DNA of 64,000 nt, from contig NZ_GG700630.1 of the NCBI RefSeq assembly GCF_000162875.1, forward strand, positions 1,158,968 to 1,222,967. The letters run 5' to 3'. The translations under genes were made by a program, and so were the position numbers. Source of the stretch: Slackia exigua ATCC 700122. GTDB lineage: Bacteria; Actinomycetota; Coriobacteriia; Coriobacteriales; Eggerthellaceae. Under the pieces are notes generated by a model, which saw nothing but the letters and a program-made list of their open reading frames with translations, had not been told where the DNA came from and did not search any database. Positions 34,132 to 43,426 of the stretch are shown here, in pieces. The first letter of the stretch is position 1; each line of letters opens with the position of its first letter.

Positions 34132-35406
34132 TTACTTCGCAGCAGTTTCGGAAGGCTGTTCGGCAGCCGAAGAGGCCGACGCGCCGCCCGTGGATGCAGA
34201 CCCGCCATTTCCGGACGTGTCGGCGGCAGCCGCGTCGTTAGACGAAGCCGAACCCGGGGCGCCGGCAGACGTCGAAGCGGCCGGAGACCCGGCGGCCGGC
34301 GTGTAGCCGGTCAGATCGACATCGTACGGAAGGCCTTCGGGCATATCGTTGACCGTAATGTCGGCGCTGTCATAGAAATCCTTGAACCAAGCTTTGTATG
34401 CCGAGGTCTTGTTCGCCTGCTGGAGCGATGCCTTGATGGAGTCGAGCCATTCGGAGGGAATCTGATCGACGGACGTCACTTCTTCGGGGGTCTTGAAGAC
34501 CTGGGTGCATTTGATGATATGGATGCCGTATTCGGAGGTGACGAGCCCGCTCACTTCGCCCTCGCCAAGGCCGGAGAGCGCGTCGGTGTACTCCTTCACG
34601 AAGGAATTCAGGACATCCCAGCCGACATTGCCGCCATCGGCCGCGGAAGCGGTGTCTGTGGAATACTGCTTCGCCGCCTCGGCGAAGTCGAGCTCGCCGG
34701 AATTGATCTTGTCCAGAACCTCCTGGGCGGTCGCCTGGTCATCGGAGGCGAACAGGATGTGGCTCGATTTCTTCGCACCGTCATATGCCGTCGCATACAT
34801 CTGAGCGTACTGAAGCATGTCTTCATCGGACGGAGCGGTATCCGGCACGACGGCCTTCTGCAGGCTGGCCTCGAGCGAGTACATTTCAAGGAGCGTGCGG
34901 TATTCGTCCTCGGACGCGATGCCGACAGCTTGGAGGGCCTTGTTCCACGAAGCGGTCTCGTCCGCGTTCAGCGAGCCGTCGCCATCGGAATCGTAGTTCA
35001 TCTTCATGGTGTTGAGCTGCTCGTCAACGGCATCTTCGTCCACCTTGACGTTGTTCTGCTCAGCTGCTTGACGCACGAGCTCCTGGCTCACGTAGTAATT
35101 GATGACCTCTTTGCGAAGGTCTTCCGCGGTATAGCCGTTGTCGACCATCCACTGCGCCCAATCGGTGTCTTCATTGAGCGAGTTGAGGTTGCGGAAGTTC
35201 GCGACATAGGATGAAACGGCGTTTTCGCCGATATCCGTCCCATTGACCGTCGCAGCAACGCCGCCCGATGTGTCCGATATGTCGGGCGCAGCGCCGGCGG
35301 AACCCGATTCATTGTGCGAGCCGCACGCGGCAAGGCTCAAGCTCAGCGCCGCTGCGCAGGCGAACGCCGCGATGTTTCTTGCGATACGGAGCGTTTCCAT
35401 GGGCAT
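34132..35406 (-). CDS. PrsA/SurA-like peptidyl-prolyl isomerase lipoprotein with EF-hand-like loop
   Basis: The protein is 424 residues, exported and lipid-anchored: the signal peptide ends L-S-L-A-A-C, with Cys28 as lipid site. An N-terminal SurA/PrsA-type chaperone region (45-205) precedes one PpiC rotamase domain (about 213-302; S-S-H-I-L-F-A, D-G-G-N-V-G-W, Y-G-I-H-I-I-K). The last 65 residues are a Ser/Ala/Gly-rich tail. Inside the chaperone region, residues 139-150 read D-S-D-G-D-G-S-L-N-A-D-E, a canonical calcium-binding EF-hand loop, not usual in PrsA. It should help fold secreted proteins outside the membrane. GAGAGGTGAAGG precedes the ATG; the parS-bearing terminator ends the transcript. 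Confidence 0.88.
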   Translation of the reverse strand: MPMETLRIARNIAAFACAAALSLSLAACGSHNESGSAGAAPDISDTSGGVAATVNGTDIGENAVSSYVANFRNLNSLNEDTDWAQWMVDNGYTAEDLRKEVINYYVSQELVRQAAEQNNVKVDEDAVDEQLNTMKMNYDSDGDGSLNADETASWNKALQAVGIASEDEYRTLLEMYSLEASLQKAVVPDTAPSDEDMLQYAQMYATAYDGAKKSSHILFASDDQATAQEVLDKINSGELDFAEAAKQYSTDTASAADGGNVGWDVLNSFVKEYTDALSGLGEGEVSGLVTSEYGIHIIKCTQVFKTPEEVTSVDQIPSEWLDSIKASLQQANKTSAYKAWFKDFYDSADITVNDMPEGLPYDVDLTGYTPAAGSPAASTSAGAPGSASSNDAAAADTSGNGGSASTGGASASSAAEQPSETAAK

Positions 35407-35669
35407 CCTTCACCTCTCGATTCTCGCGTCGTAAGACGCATGTTTTTCGACATTTTCCCATATGCGGTTCTCTGACGGCCCCCGCGTCACAATACGTTCA
35501 TAGGCACGGCTGCGGACGGCGTCGGAAAACCCCGGCCGACAGCGGATGCGGTTATCGGCCCGCATGCTTGACGACATGCCGGCGAGCTCGGACGCAGCAT
35601 GCGCCCTAGGATGCCCGTCGACGGGACCGCATGGCCGATGGCCGCGTCAGAGCGGATGACGGCGAACGG

Positions 35670-37481
<1,812 letters not shown>

Positions 37482-38033
37482 TTACTCTTCTTCCAGTTCT
37501 TCCTCGAGACGGCGACGCTGCATCTCCATGTCTTTGAGATGCTCGTCGATGGTGCCGATGTTCTGCATCGTTCCTACGAGCGAAACGATGCCGTATACCG
37601 CAAGCGCGCTTGCCACGCCGGCAAGAATCACGATGCGACGGGCGGCCAAGGCCACGATCGCACCGCCGACGATCATGATGATCGCGTTGCGGCGTTCGTC
37701 CGAAAGTGCATCGCACTGGGCGGTGAGCTGGGCTTTTGCGGCGGCCAAACCTGCAAGCCGGGCTTCGACGGCACGGTAGGAGGCCTTCGCGCCCGACGGC
37801 GCGCTTGACCGGGACCCGGATGCCGACGTACGGCGGGCCTTGTCGCCCGTCAGATACTCGTATGCATCCTGCAGGCGTTTGAACTGCTCGGTCGCGCGGT
37901 CTTGGAGCTTCGCGTTCGAAGCGAATCGATCGGGGTGAAGGATCTGGGCGCATTCCCGATAAGCAACCTTTATGTCCTTCTCGGTCGCATCGGAATCAAG
38001 TCCGAGAACATTCAGGGCTTCGATTCGATTCAT
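37482..38033 (-). CDS. J-domain (DnaJ-like) membrane protein
   Basis: The protein is 183 residues. Residues 1-65 are a J domain ([20 protein letters not shown] motif at about 33-35, A-Y-E-Y-L-T-G). A Ser-rich linker follows, then a helical segment, two transmembrane helices (about 119-150) and a very acidic end E-E-E-L-E-E-E. It probably recruits DnaK to the membrane surface; the client is unknown. The start at 38033 has AGAGGTGATC before it; the longer frame from 38321 runs through a tRNA and is false. It is coupled to typA (TAAATG). A TATAAT box and an 8-bp tandem repeat lie just upstream. Confidence 0.85.
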   Translation of the reverse strand: MNRIEALNVLGLDSDATEKDIKVAYRECAQILHPDRFASNAKLQDRATEQFKRLQDAYEYLTGDKARRTSASGSRSSAPSGAKASYRAVEARLAGLAAAKAQLTAQCDALSDERRNAIIMIVGGAIVALAARRIVILAGVASALAVYGIVSLVGTMQNIGTIDEHLKDMEMQRRRLEEELEEE

Positions 38034-38074
38034 GATCACCTCTTCCCACGCTTCACGCCATATGCCGCGCAAGA

Positions 38075-38129
38075 GCAAGCACGCAAGCACGCAAGCACGC
38101 AAGCACGCAAGCACGCAAGCACGCAAGCA
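38075..38129. repeat. 8-bp tandem repeat, about 6.9 copies
   Basis: Six exact copies of GCAAGCAC (plus strand) and one partial copy, starting 41 bases upstream of the J-domain ATG. In the likely transcript the unit is GTGCTTGC. It lies between a TATAAT box and the ribosome site, so it is probably in the 5' leader. Confidence 0.97.
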
Positions 38130-38133
38130 ATGC

Positions 38134-38139
38134 ATTATA
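38134..38139 (-). promoter_or_regulatory. Putative -10 box of the J-domain/typA transcript
   Basis: Perfect TATAAT on the minus strand, about 100 bases upstream of the J-domain start and directly before the 8-bp repeat tract. No good -35 is seen at normal spacing (AAAACC region). Confidence 0.5.
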
Positions 38140-38233
38140 CATCCTGATGAATCGAGGGTTTTAGCCTGCGCAATATGCACATGAGGCAGCAACGGGAAAA
38201 GAAAACGGCCCGACTGCGCGGACCGAAGGAAGA

Positions 38234-38309
38234 TGGTGGAGCATAGGGGGATCGAACCCCTGACCTCAGGCTTGCAAAGCCCGCGCTCTCCCAGCTGAGC
38301 TAATGCCCC
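38234..38309 (-). tRNA. tRNA-Ala (anticodon TGC)
   Basis: A 76-nt tRNA with acceptor GGGGCAT/ATGCTCC (one G-U), D arm AGCTCAGCTGGGAGAGC, anticodon loop TTTGCAA, T arm GGTTCGATCC and encoded CCA. Confidence 0.96.
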
Positions 38310-38326
38310 ATATGTTCGCACTTACA

Positions 38327-38367
38327 ATAAACGCCCCACCGGCTCGTGGCTCACGATGGGGCGTTTA
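38327..38367. terminator. Hairpin between tRNA-Ile and tRNA-Ala
   Basis: An 11-bp stem (TAAACGCCCCA/TGGGGCGTTTA) with a 19-base loop. On the minus strand it would lie after tRNA-Ile. Confidence 0.65.
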
Positions 38368-38377
38368 TTAGCGGAGA

Positions 38378-38454
<77 letters not shown>

Positions 38455-38566
38455 GCAAAAAAGTGCTTGGCTATAGTACAACGAAGGATTCCGAAGTTGC
38501 AAGCACTTTCGTCGATTATTTTCGAAATCGCATGCACGCCTCTAATCAGGCCAATTGCAGAAGGAA

Positions 38567-38588
38567 AGAGCCGCCCGAAGGCGGCTCT
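38567..38588 (-). terminator. Intrinsic terminator after tRNA-Gly
   Basis: Perfect 9-bp stem AGAGCCGCC/GGCGGCTCT with a stable 4-base loop, followed on the minus strand by TTCCTTCT. It begins 10 bases past the tRNA-Gly CCA. Confidence 0.78.
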
Positions 38589-38598
38589 CGCAATCGTA

Positions 38599-38673
38599 TG
38601 GAGCGGGTGACGGGACTCGAACCCGCGAATGAAAGCTTGGGAAGCTTTTGCCTTACCACTTGGCCACACCCGC
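38599..38673 (-). tRNA. tRNA-Gly (anticodon CCC)
   Basis: A 75-nt tRNA with acceptor GCGGGTG/CACCCGC, D arm GGCCAAGTGGTAAGGC, anticodon loop TTCCCAA, T arm GGTTCGAGTCC and encoded CCA. Confidence 0.96.
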
Positions 38674-38748
38674 ATTTCGCCCTGCGGCGAAGCATGCATA
38701 GTATAGCCTAGCCGCGCCGACGTCTCGGAAGAAATCGCAAGAAACCAC

Positions 38749-41700
38749 CTAGATGTTCTTCAGGAGCTCGATGACCACGTCGGTGTTCTGGCTCAGCAGG
38801 GCGGGATCGACGGCTTCGACCGTATCGCCGGCCTCTCCGCAGCCCGCAGGCTTGTCGCCTTCCATGCCGACGATGCCGATGCCTTGCATATGATGTCTGA
38901 GCGCATAGCTCGACGCGCTGTCCTTCCATTCGATCGATGCGCCCTTGATGGACACGCCGAGCGACTGGCCTGCACGACGGAGGTAACGCTTCATGCGGCT
39001 GGAAGAGGAACTCTGGAGAACGGCCCCCTCCTTCTCCACGTAGCTTACCTCGCCGGCGCCGAGCGCCTCGAGGTTCACGATGACGGCGCCGCGCATCTCG
39101 GCGGCATGGCGCGAGAGGAAGGCGCGGATTCCTTCATTGGAATCCACCTGGGATCCGAGCGCCACGAACCAGATTTCGGTGTTGATGTCGCCCGCGGCGA
39201 AGGAATAGACCTGATCGATCTCGTCTGCGTGGGCCGCCGCGTCCTGTTCGGCCGGAGAGGCCGCCTGGGCGACGGCCGTTTCGGAAAGAGGCTCGTGGGT
39301 GTCGGCATCCGTCAGCGGGAGCATGGCCTGGGTCGTCCCGTCCGGCGCGCCGTCGAGCGCGACAGCGTCCGCGTCGGACGGGGCATCTGGCGCCTCGGCG
39401 CCGGCAAGCTCCTCGTCGGAGTAAAGGACCTGATCATCGTGCGCCATGCGGCCCGCTATCCTGGCCCGCAGATCGCTGAAAGCACCGCCCTTCCAATCGT
39501 CATCGTCTTTGAAGCTGTCCCAACCGCCACGCGCCTTACCGGCATCGCGCGCGTTGAAATCCTCACCCACGCCGAGCCAGTCACTCGTGCTCTCCTCGGG
39601 TTCCTTGGGCTTGCGGAACCGATCGAAGAAACGGCCGATGCGCGACTTCGGCATATCGACATAGCCTTCGCCGACGATGGCTCCCGTTTCGCTGTAATCC
39701 TCGTCCAGAGCCGAATCGTCCGCATCGTCGATATAGAGGTCTTCGGGCGCCAAGCCGCCCACGAGTTCGTCCCCCAAAGGCTCGAAGGCCCCCGTGGCGG
39801 ATGCGGCGGCAAACGTGCCCGCGCGGTTGATCTCGATTTTCGCAGTGGCATCCGCGGACGATTTCGGATCCTCTATCGGAGGCAAGGTCGAGAGCAGGTC
39901 TTTCGCAGCCGCCTTTGAGACGGACTCGGTCGCGCTCGCCAGAGGCGCGCGCTGGCGCAGGTCATCGAACGAACTCAGAGGCTCCGCCGCCGTCGGGGCG
40001 GGCGAAATGCGCGGTATTTCGAATACATGCATGGCATTGTCCTGGGCCGACGCCGCAGCCGCCACGGGATTCATGATGCTCGTGGCACCGAGATCGGCCG
40101 CAGGCCGGAGCGAATCGTCGTAGGCGACGGACACGCGTTCCTTCTTGGCTCGGTCGGCAAGCTCCGCGCTGCGCTCGGCGCTGACCGAAGCAGGAAGCTT
40201 TTGGGTCCGCGCCAGAGGATCGACGGGCAAGGGTTCTTCTTCAGCCGCCTCGGAATCATCGGAAGAGGAAGCCTGTCCTTCTTCGACAGGTTCGTCAGGC
40301 TTGTCAGTCTCGTCAGGCGAGACGGTTTCGTCCCGATCGGCAGCTTCGGACACGGCCGTGTCCTCCTCGCGGACATCGGCCGCGCGCTCGTCGATCGCCG
40401 TCTCTTCCGCATGGATTTCTTGTTCGCCGGCCCCTTCCGAATCGGCGCGGGAATCCATCTCGTCCGTTCCGGCCGGCGCGATATCCGTCTCCTCCGCCCT
40501 GGAAGAGACTGCATCGCTCGGCGCCTGGCCGGGCGTCTCGGGGGCATCGTCGGTGGAATCCGAAACAGGCGTCGTGCAGGGCTCTTCCGCATGGATTGCA
40601 TCGGAGGCGACGGCGGGCGACTCGGCGGCAGGGACGACCGGAATCTCGGCATAACGAGAACGCTCCACCTTGCCCGTGGATTCCTCGGCCTCCTTGCGGG
40701 CGCGGGCCGTCGCCTTCGCATACCATTCGGGAACCTCGGCAGGCTCCTTATGCGGGGAGGCGGTGAGCGCGGACGAAACGGGCTGCGCGAGCGACTCGGA
40801 CGGCTCGGGCATGCCGCCGACGGCCTTGTCGGTCGACTCTGATTCGGCATCGGCATCGGGCTCGGCGGCTGCAGCACCGCTCGAGGCTTCTGTCGGAACG
40901 GCGGTATCGGCGGCATCTTCGGCCCGGGCATCCTGGAGGGATTCGTCCGACTCCCGCTCGGACGGCGTGGGAATGGATGCGACGTCGGTCACGTGAACGA
41001 GATTGCGCGCGATATCGTAGGATTCCGCAGCGCCGGCAACCGGTTTGCCCGTCAGGGCGGCGATGGCCGCCTTGGCGGCGGCGAGCTCTTCTTCGGGAGA
41101 CGCATCTTCATAGTAGACGAGCGCGGTGTTCGGCCCGACCAGGCCTTCCGCTCTGAGAGCCTCCTCGTCGTGCACGATGCCGTCCATGGGGCGCGGCGTG
41201 GAGGAGACCATGCCGTTGCCGATACGCCGCGCGACCTCGAGCAGGACCGCGACGCCCGACGCATTGTCGTTCGCGCCGTCGTTGTACGCGGCGATATGGC
41301 CGTAGCCGAGGCGGACGACCGGAAGAAGGATGGCGACGAGCGCGATGATGAGCAGCGCATTGAAAACGCCGATGCCGGCTCCGTCCGCGTCGCGGAAGAA
41401 CAGGGCGCGCAGGATGATGAGCAGCGCCGCCAGCGCCATGGCGACATGAGATGCGATCTGCAGGTATTTCAGGATCTTCACGAAACCGGAGCGGTATTCG
41501 GGATGGACCTTGCCGCTGTCGTAATGGGCGACGAGGATGACCTTGCGCCGCCGGCTGCCGGCGGCATGCGCGCGGCGGGGCGGGCGATACGTGGCGACGA
41601 CGTTCTGGCTGACCCCGTTCTTAAAGAAGCGCGACAGCACGGGATGATCGAAGAATTCGAGCGCGAACAGCGAGAAGGCGACGAGCGCGAGGATGGCCGC

Positions 41701-41946
41701 CGGGATAATGGCGACCTGGACCAGAACGGCCAGGACGCCGGCGACGAGCATTGCCCCGTAGCAGATGAGAGACGGAAGCGAGGAATCGGTGCTGCTTGCG
41801 AAATCCTCCACCTCGACCGGAAGATGGGCGTCTTTCTGCAGGCGATCCATGATATAGATAGCTGCCTGCTGCTCTTCCTCCGTGCCCGAAGGGCGCGGGC
41901 CGATCTCATCGGAGAGGTACGCGACGTGGTCTATGAGGTTGGTCAT
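38749..41946 (-). CDS. M28-like membrane peptidase homologue split by a very long disordered insert
   Basis: The protein is 1065 residues. Residues 1-250 hold the first half of an M28 zinc-peptidase domain with five or so membrane helices. Metal-site motifs A-H-Y-D-S (140-144) and N-D-G-A-N-D-N-A-S-G (222-231) are present. Residues about 250-912 are a low-complexity, Glu/Ala/Ser/Asp-rich insert with no clear fold. The second half of M28 resumes at about 913 (T-E-I-W-F-V-A-L-G-S). There the catalytic E-E is replaced by Q933-V934, the V-N-L-D ligand reads V-N-L-E, and the S-D-H near the end reads K-D-S. It is therefore probably a non-catalytic or altered relative. It is transcribed after the coiled-coil membrane protein gene (67 bases). 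Confidence 0.75.
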   Translation of the reverse strand: MTNLIDHVAYLSDEIGPRPSGTEEEQQAAIYIMDRLQKDAHLPVEVEDFASSTDSSLPSLICYGAMLVAGVLAVLVQVAIIPAAILALVAFSLFALEFFDHPVLSRFFKNGVSQNVVATYRPPRRAHAAGSRRRKVILVAHYDSGKVHPEYRSGFVKILKYLQIASHVAMALAALLIILRALFFRDADGAGIGVFNALLIIALVAILLPVVRLGYGHIAAYNDGANDNASGVAVLLEVARRIGNGMVSSTPRPMDGIVHDEEALRAEGLVGPNTALVYYEDASPEEELAAAKAAIAALTGKPVAGAAESYDIARNLVHVTDVASIPTPSERESDESLQDARAEDAADTAVPTEASSGAAAAEPDADAESESTDKAVGGMPEPSESLAQPVSSALTASPHKEPAEVPEWYAKATARARKEAEESTGKVERSRYAEIPVVPAAESPAVASDAIHAEEPCTTPVSDSTDDAPETPGQAPSDAVSSRAEETDIAPAGTDEMDSRADSEGAGEQEIHAEETAIDERAADVREEDTAVSEAADRDETVSPDETDKPDEPVEEGQASSSDDSEAAEEEPLPVDPLARTQKLPASVSAERSAELADRAKKERVSVAYDDSLRPAADLGATSIMNPVAAAASAQDNAMHVFEIPRISPAPTAAEPLSSFDDLRQRAPLASATESVSKAAAKDLLSTLPPIEDPKSSADATAKIEINRAGTFAAASATGAFEPLGDELVGGLAPEDLYIDDADDSALDEDYSETGAIVGEGYVDMPKSRIGRFFDRFRKPKEPEESTSDWLGVGEDFNARDAGKARGGWDSFKDDDDWKGGAFSDLRARIAGRMAHDDQVLYSDEELAGAEAPDAPSDADAVALDGAPDGTTQAMLPLTDADTHEPLSETAVAQAASPAEQDAAAHADEIDQVYSFAAGDINTEIWFVALGSQVDSNEGIRAFLSRHAAEMRGAVIVNLEALGAGEVSYVEKEGAVLQSSSSSRMKRYLRRAGQSLGVSIKGASIEWKDSASSYALRHHMQGIGIVGMEGDKPAGCGEAGDTVEAVDPALLSQNTDVVIELLKNI

Positions 41947-42013
41947 CGTTTCGCCTATCGATTCATGGTTCGCTCAATATGGATATGGCTGCTAGAAGTA
42001 TACACTAAGGCGC

Positions 42014-43411
42014 TTATTGCGATATCCCGAGGTATTCCCGTAAAAAGGAGTCGGCAGCGGCCGCGTCGGAACGGGCGGAGAAGTACCCCTCGTTCGCATC
42101 CTTCACGTTGAGGTCGTACTGATCGAGGATGACGTTCTCTATTCGTTTCGGAATGCCGTCGGCAATGGAGACCGCCTCGTCGTCCGCTTCGTTGTACCGC
42201 TCGTTCTGAGCGTCGGCCGTCGCCTTGTCTTGAATGTAGATGGCCTCGTCGGATGCGATCGCGTAGCCGATTTCCTCGATGCGCTTGTCTATGTAGTTCC
42301 CGACGGCGTCGAGACCTGCGGCCGGATAGCGGGTCTTCACGACCTCCAACTGGTCCTTCGCCTTCTCAAAAAGCGCCTGGGCCTCCTTGCTCTTCTCCTC
42401 CGATTCCTTGGTGTTCGCCTCCGTGGTGTCTTCGACCAGACGCGCCGACTCGCGCATGGCGTCATCGGCTTCGCCGACCGTCGCCCAGCATTCGCCGAGG
42501 AGCGCGATGGCGTCCGAAGCCTTCATGTCCTCCTGAAGGATGGATTTGCCGTAGCCGAGCATCTCCAGGCGGGCATCGGCGGCTTTGATCACCTGGCTGG
42601 CCGCCTCCTTCGATTCCGAGTCGGAAAGCTGGTCGTATGACTCCTCGGCAAGCCCCTTGGCGGCGTTCAGATGGACCTCCGCGGCATCGATCTGGTCGAT
42701 CAGATCCTGGAATCCCGCAGCGCCGCCGGCGGTCACATCGCCGACGATGGCCTGGTCTATGGGCACGACCGCGACATCGGCGGCCTGCAGCTCCGACATC
42801 CCTTGATGGAGAAGCCCCATGGTCTCCTGGTATTCGACGTATCGCCCATGGGCGTACACGCCCGCTGCGCCGATCGCCACGACGAGCACGCCGCCCAAGA
42901 ACGCAGACAGCACGAGGCGGCGCCGGCGGCGCGCGGCTTTTCGCCGTTCGACCTCGCGTTGAAGGTCGAACGCGCTGGCAAGGGAACCGGCCGGTCCGGA
43001 CGAGCCCCTCGACGCCTGGAACGCCTCCGATGACGAACCGCCCTGCGCCGCATCCGCCGCGCCGAGAAGCAGGCGTGCGAAGACGGAACGCCGTGCAGGG
43101 GCGTCCATTGCCTTCTTTGAGCTATTCTCGGCAAAGCGAGCCTTTCGGGGAAGCGAAGGAAGCGTGCCGGAAGACGCTTGCGAACGGGTCGCGCCCTTGC
43201 CGTCGGGCGAGCCGAATACGGAAACGCCGCTTCCAAGATCGCCGATGAACACGTCGCGCGGGCCGGACTTGGAAAGGCCGGCCTTGGAGCTGCGCTCTTC
43301 CAGGATGGAGACGGAGATCTCATTGGACGTCCCTGCCGTCCTCTTCTTTATATGGAGGCTTCCCGCGATACCTGCGAGCCCGCCTTCCTGCCGCGTACGC
43401 CGTCCGAACAT
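42014..43411 (-). CDS. Hypothetical single-pass membrane protein with helical extracytoplasmic domain
   Basis: A protein of 465 residues with no recognised family. The N-terminal 155 residues are basic, Ser/Gly-rich and likely disordered. A cluster of positive residues (R-R-K-A-A-R-R-R-R-R) precedes a transmembrane helix at about 165-187 (L-V-L-S-A-F-L-G-G-V-L-V-V-A-I-G-A-A-G-V). The rest (190-465) is predicted helical and rich in Glu/Ala, suggesting coiled coils. Topology would put the helical part outside. It sits between the DinG-like gene (15 bases) and the split M28 gene (67 bases) on one strand, and the latter also has a long disordered part; a shared envelope role is only a guess. Confidence 0.65.
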   Translation of the reverse strand: MFGRRTRQEGGLAGIAGSLHIKKRTAGTSNEISVSILEERSSKAGLSKSGPRDVFIGDLGSGVSVFGSPDGKGATRSQASSGTLPSLPRKARFAENSSKKAMDAPARRSVFARLLLGAADAAQGGSSSEAFQASRGSSGPAGSLASAFDLQREVERRKAARRRRRLVLSAFLGGVLVVAIGAAGVYAHGRYVEYQETMGLLHQGMSELQAADVAVVPIDQAIVGDVTAGGAAGFQDLIDQIDAAEVHLNAAKGLAEESYDQLSDSESKEAASQVIKAADARLEMLGYGKSILQEDMKASDAIALLGECWATVGEADDAMRESARLVEDTTEANTKESEEKSKEAQALFEKAKDQLEVVKTRYPAAGLDAVGNYIDKRIEEIGYAIASDEAIYIQDKATADAQNERYNEADDEAVSIADGIPKRIENVILDQYDLNVKDANEGYFSARSDAAAADSFLREYLGISQ

Positions 43412-43426
43412 AGGCCTCGGAACCCC

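Noticed and set aside
38075-38129. Repeat tract considered as a CRISPR array
   Set aside because: Units are only 8 bp and contiguous with no spacers; it is a simple tandem repeat.
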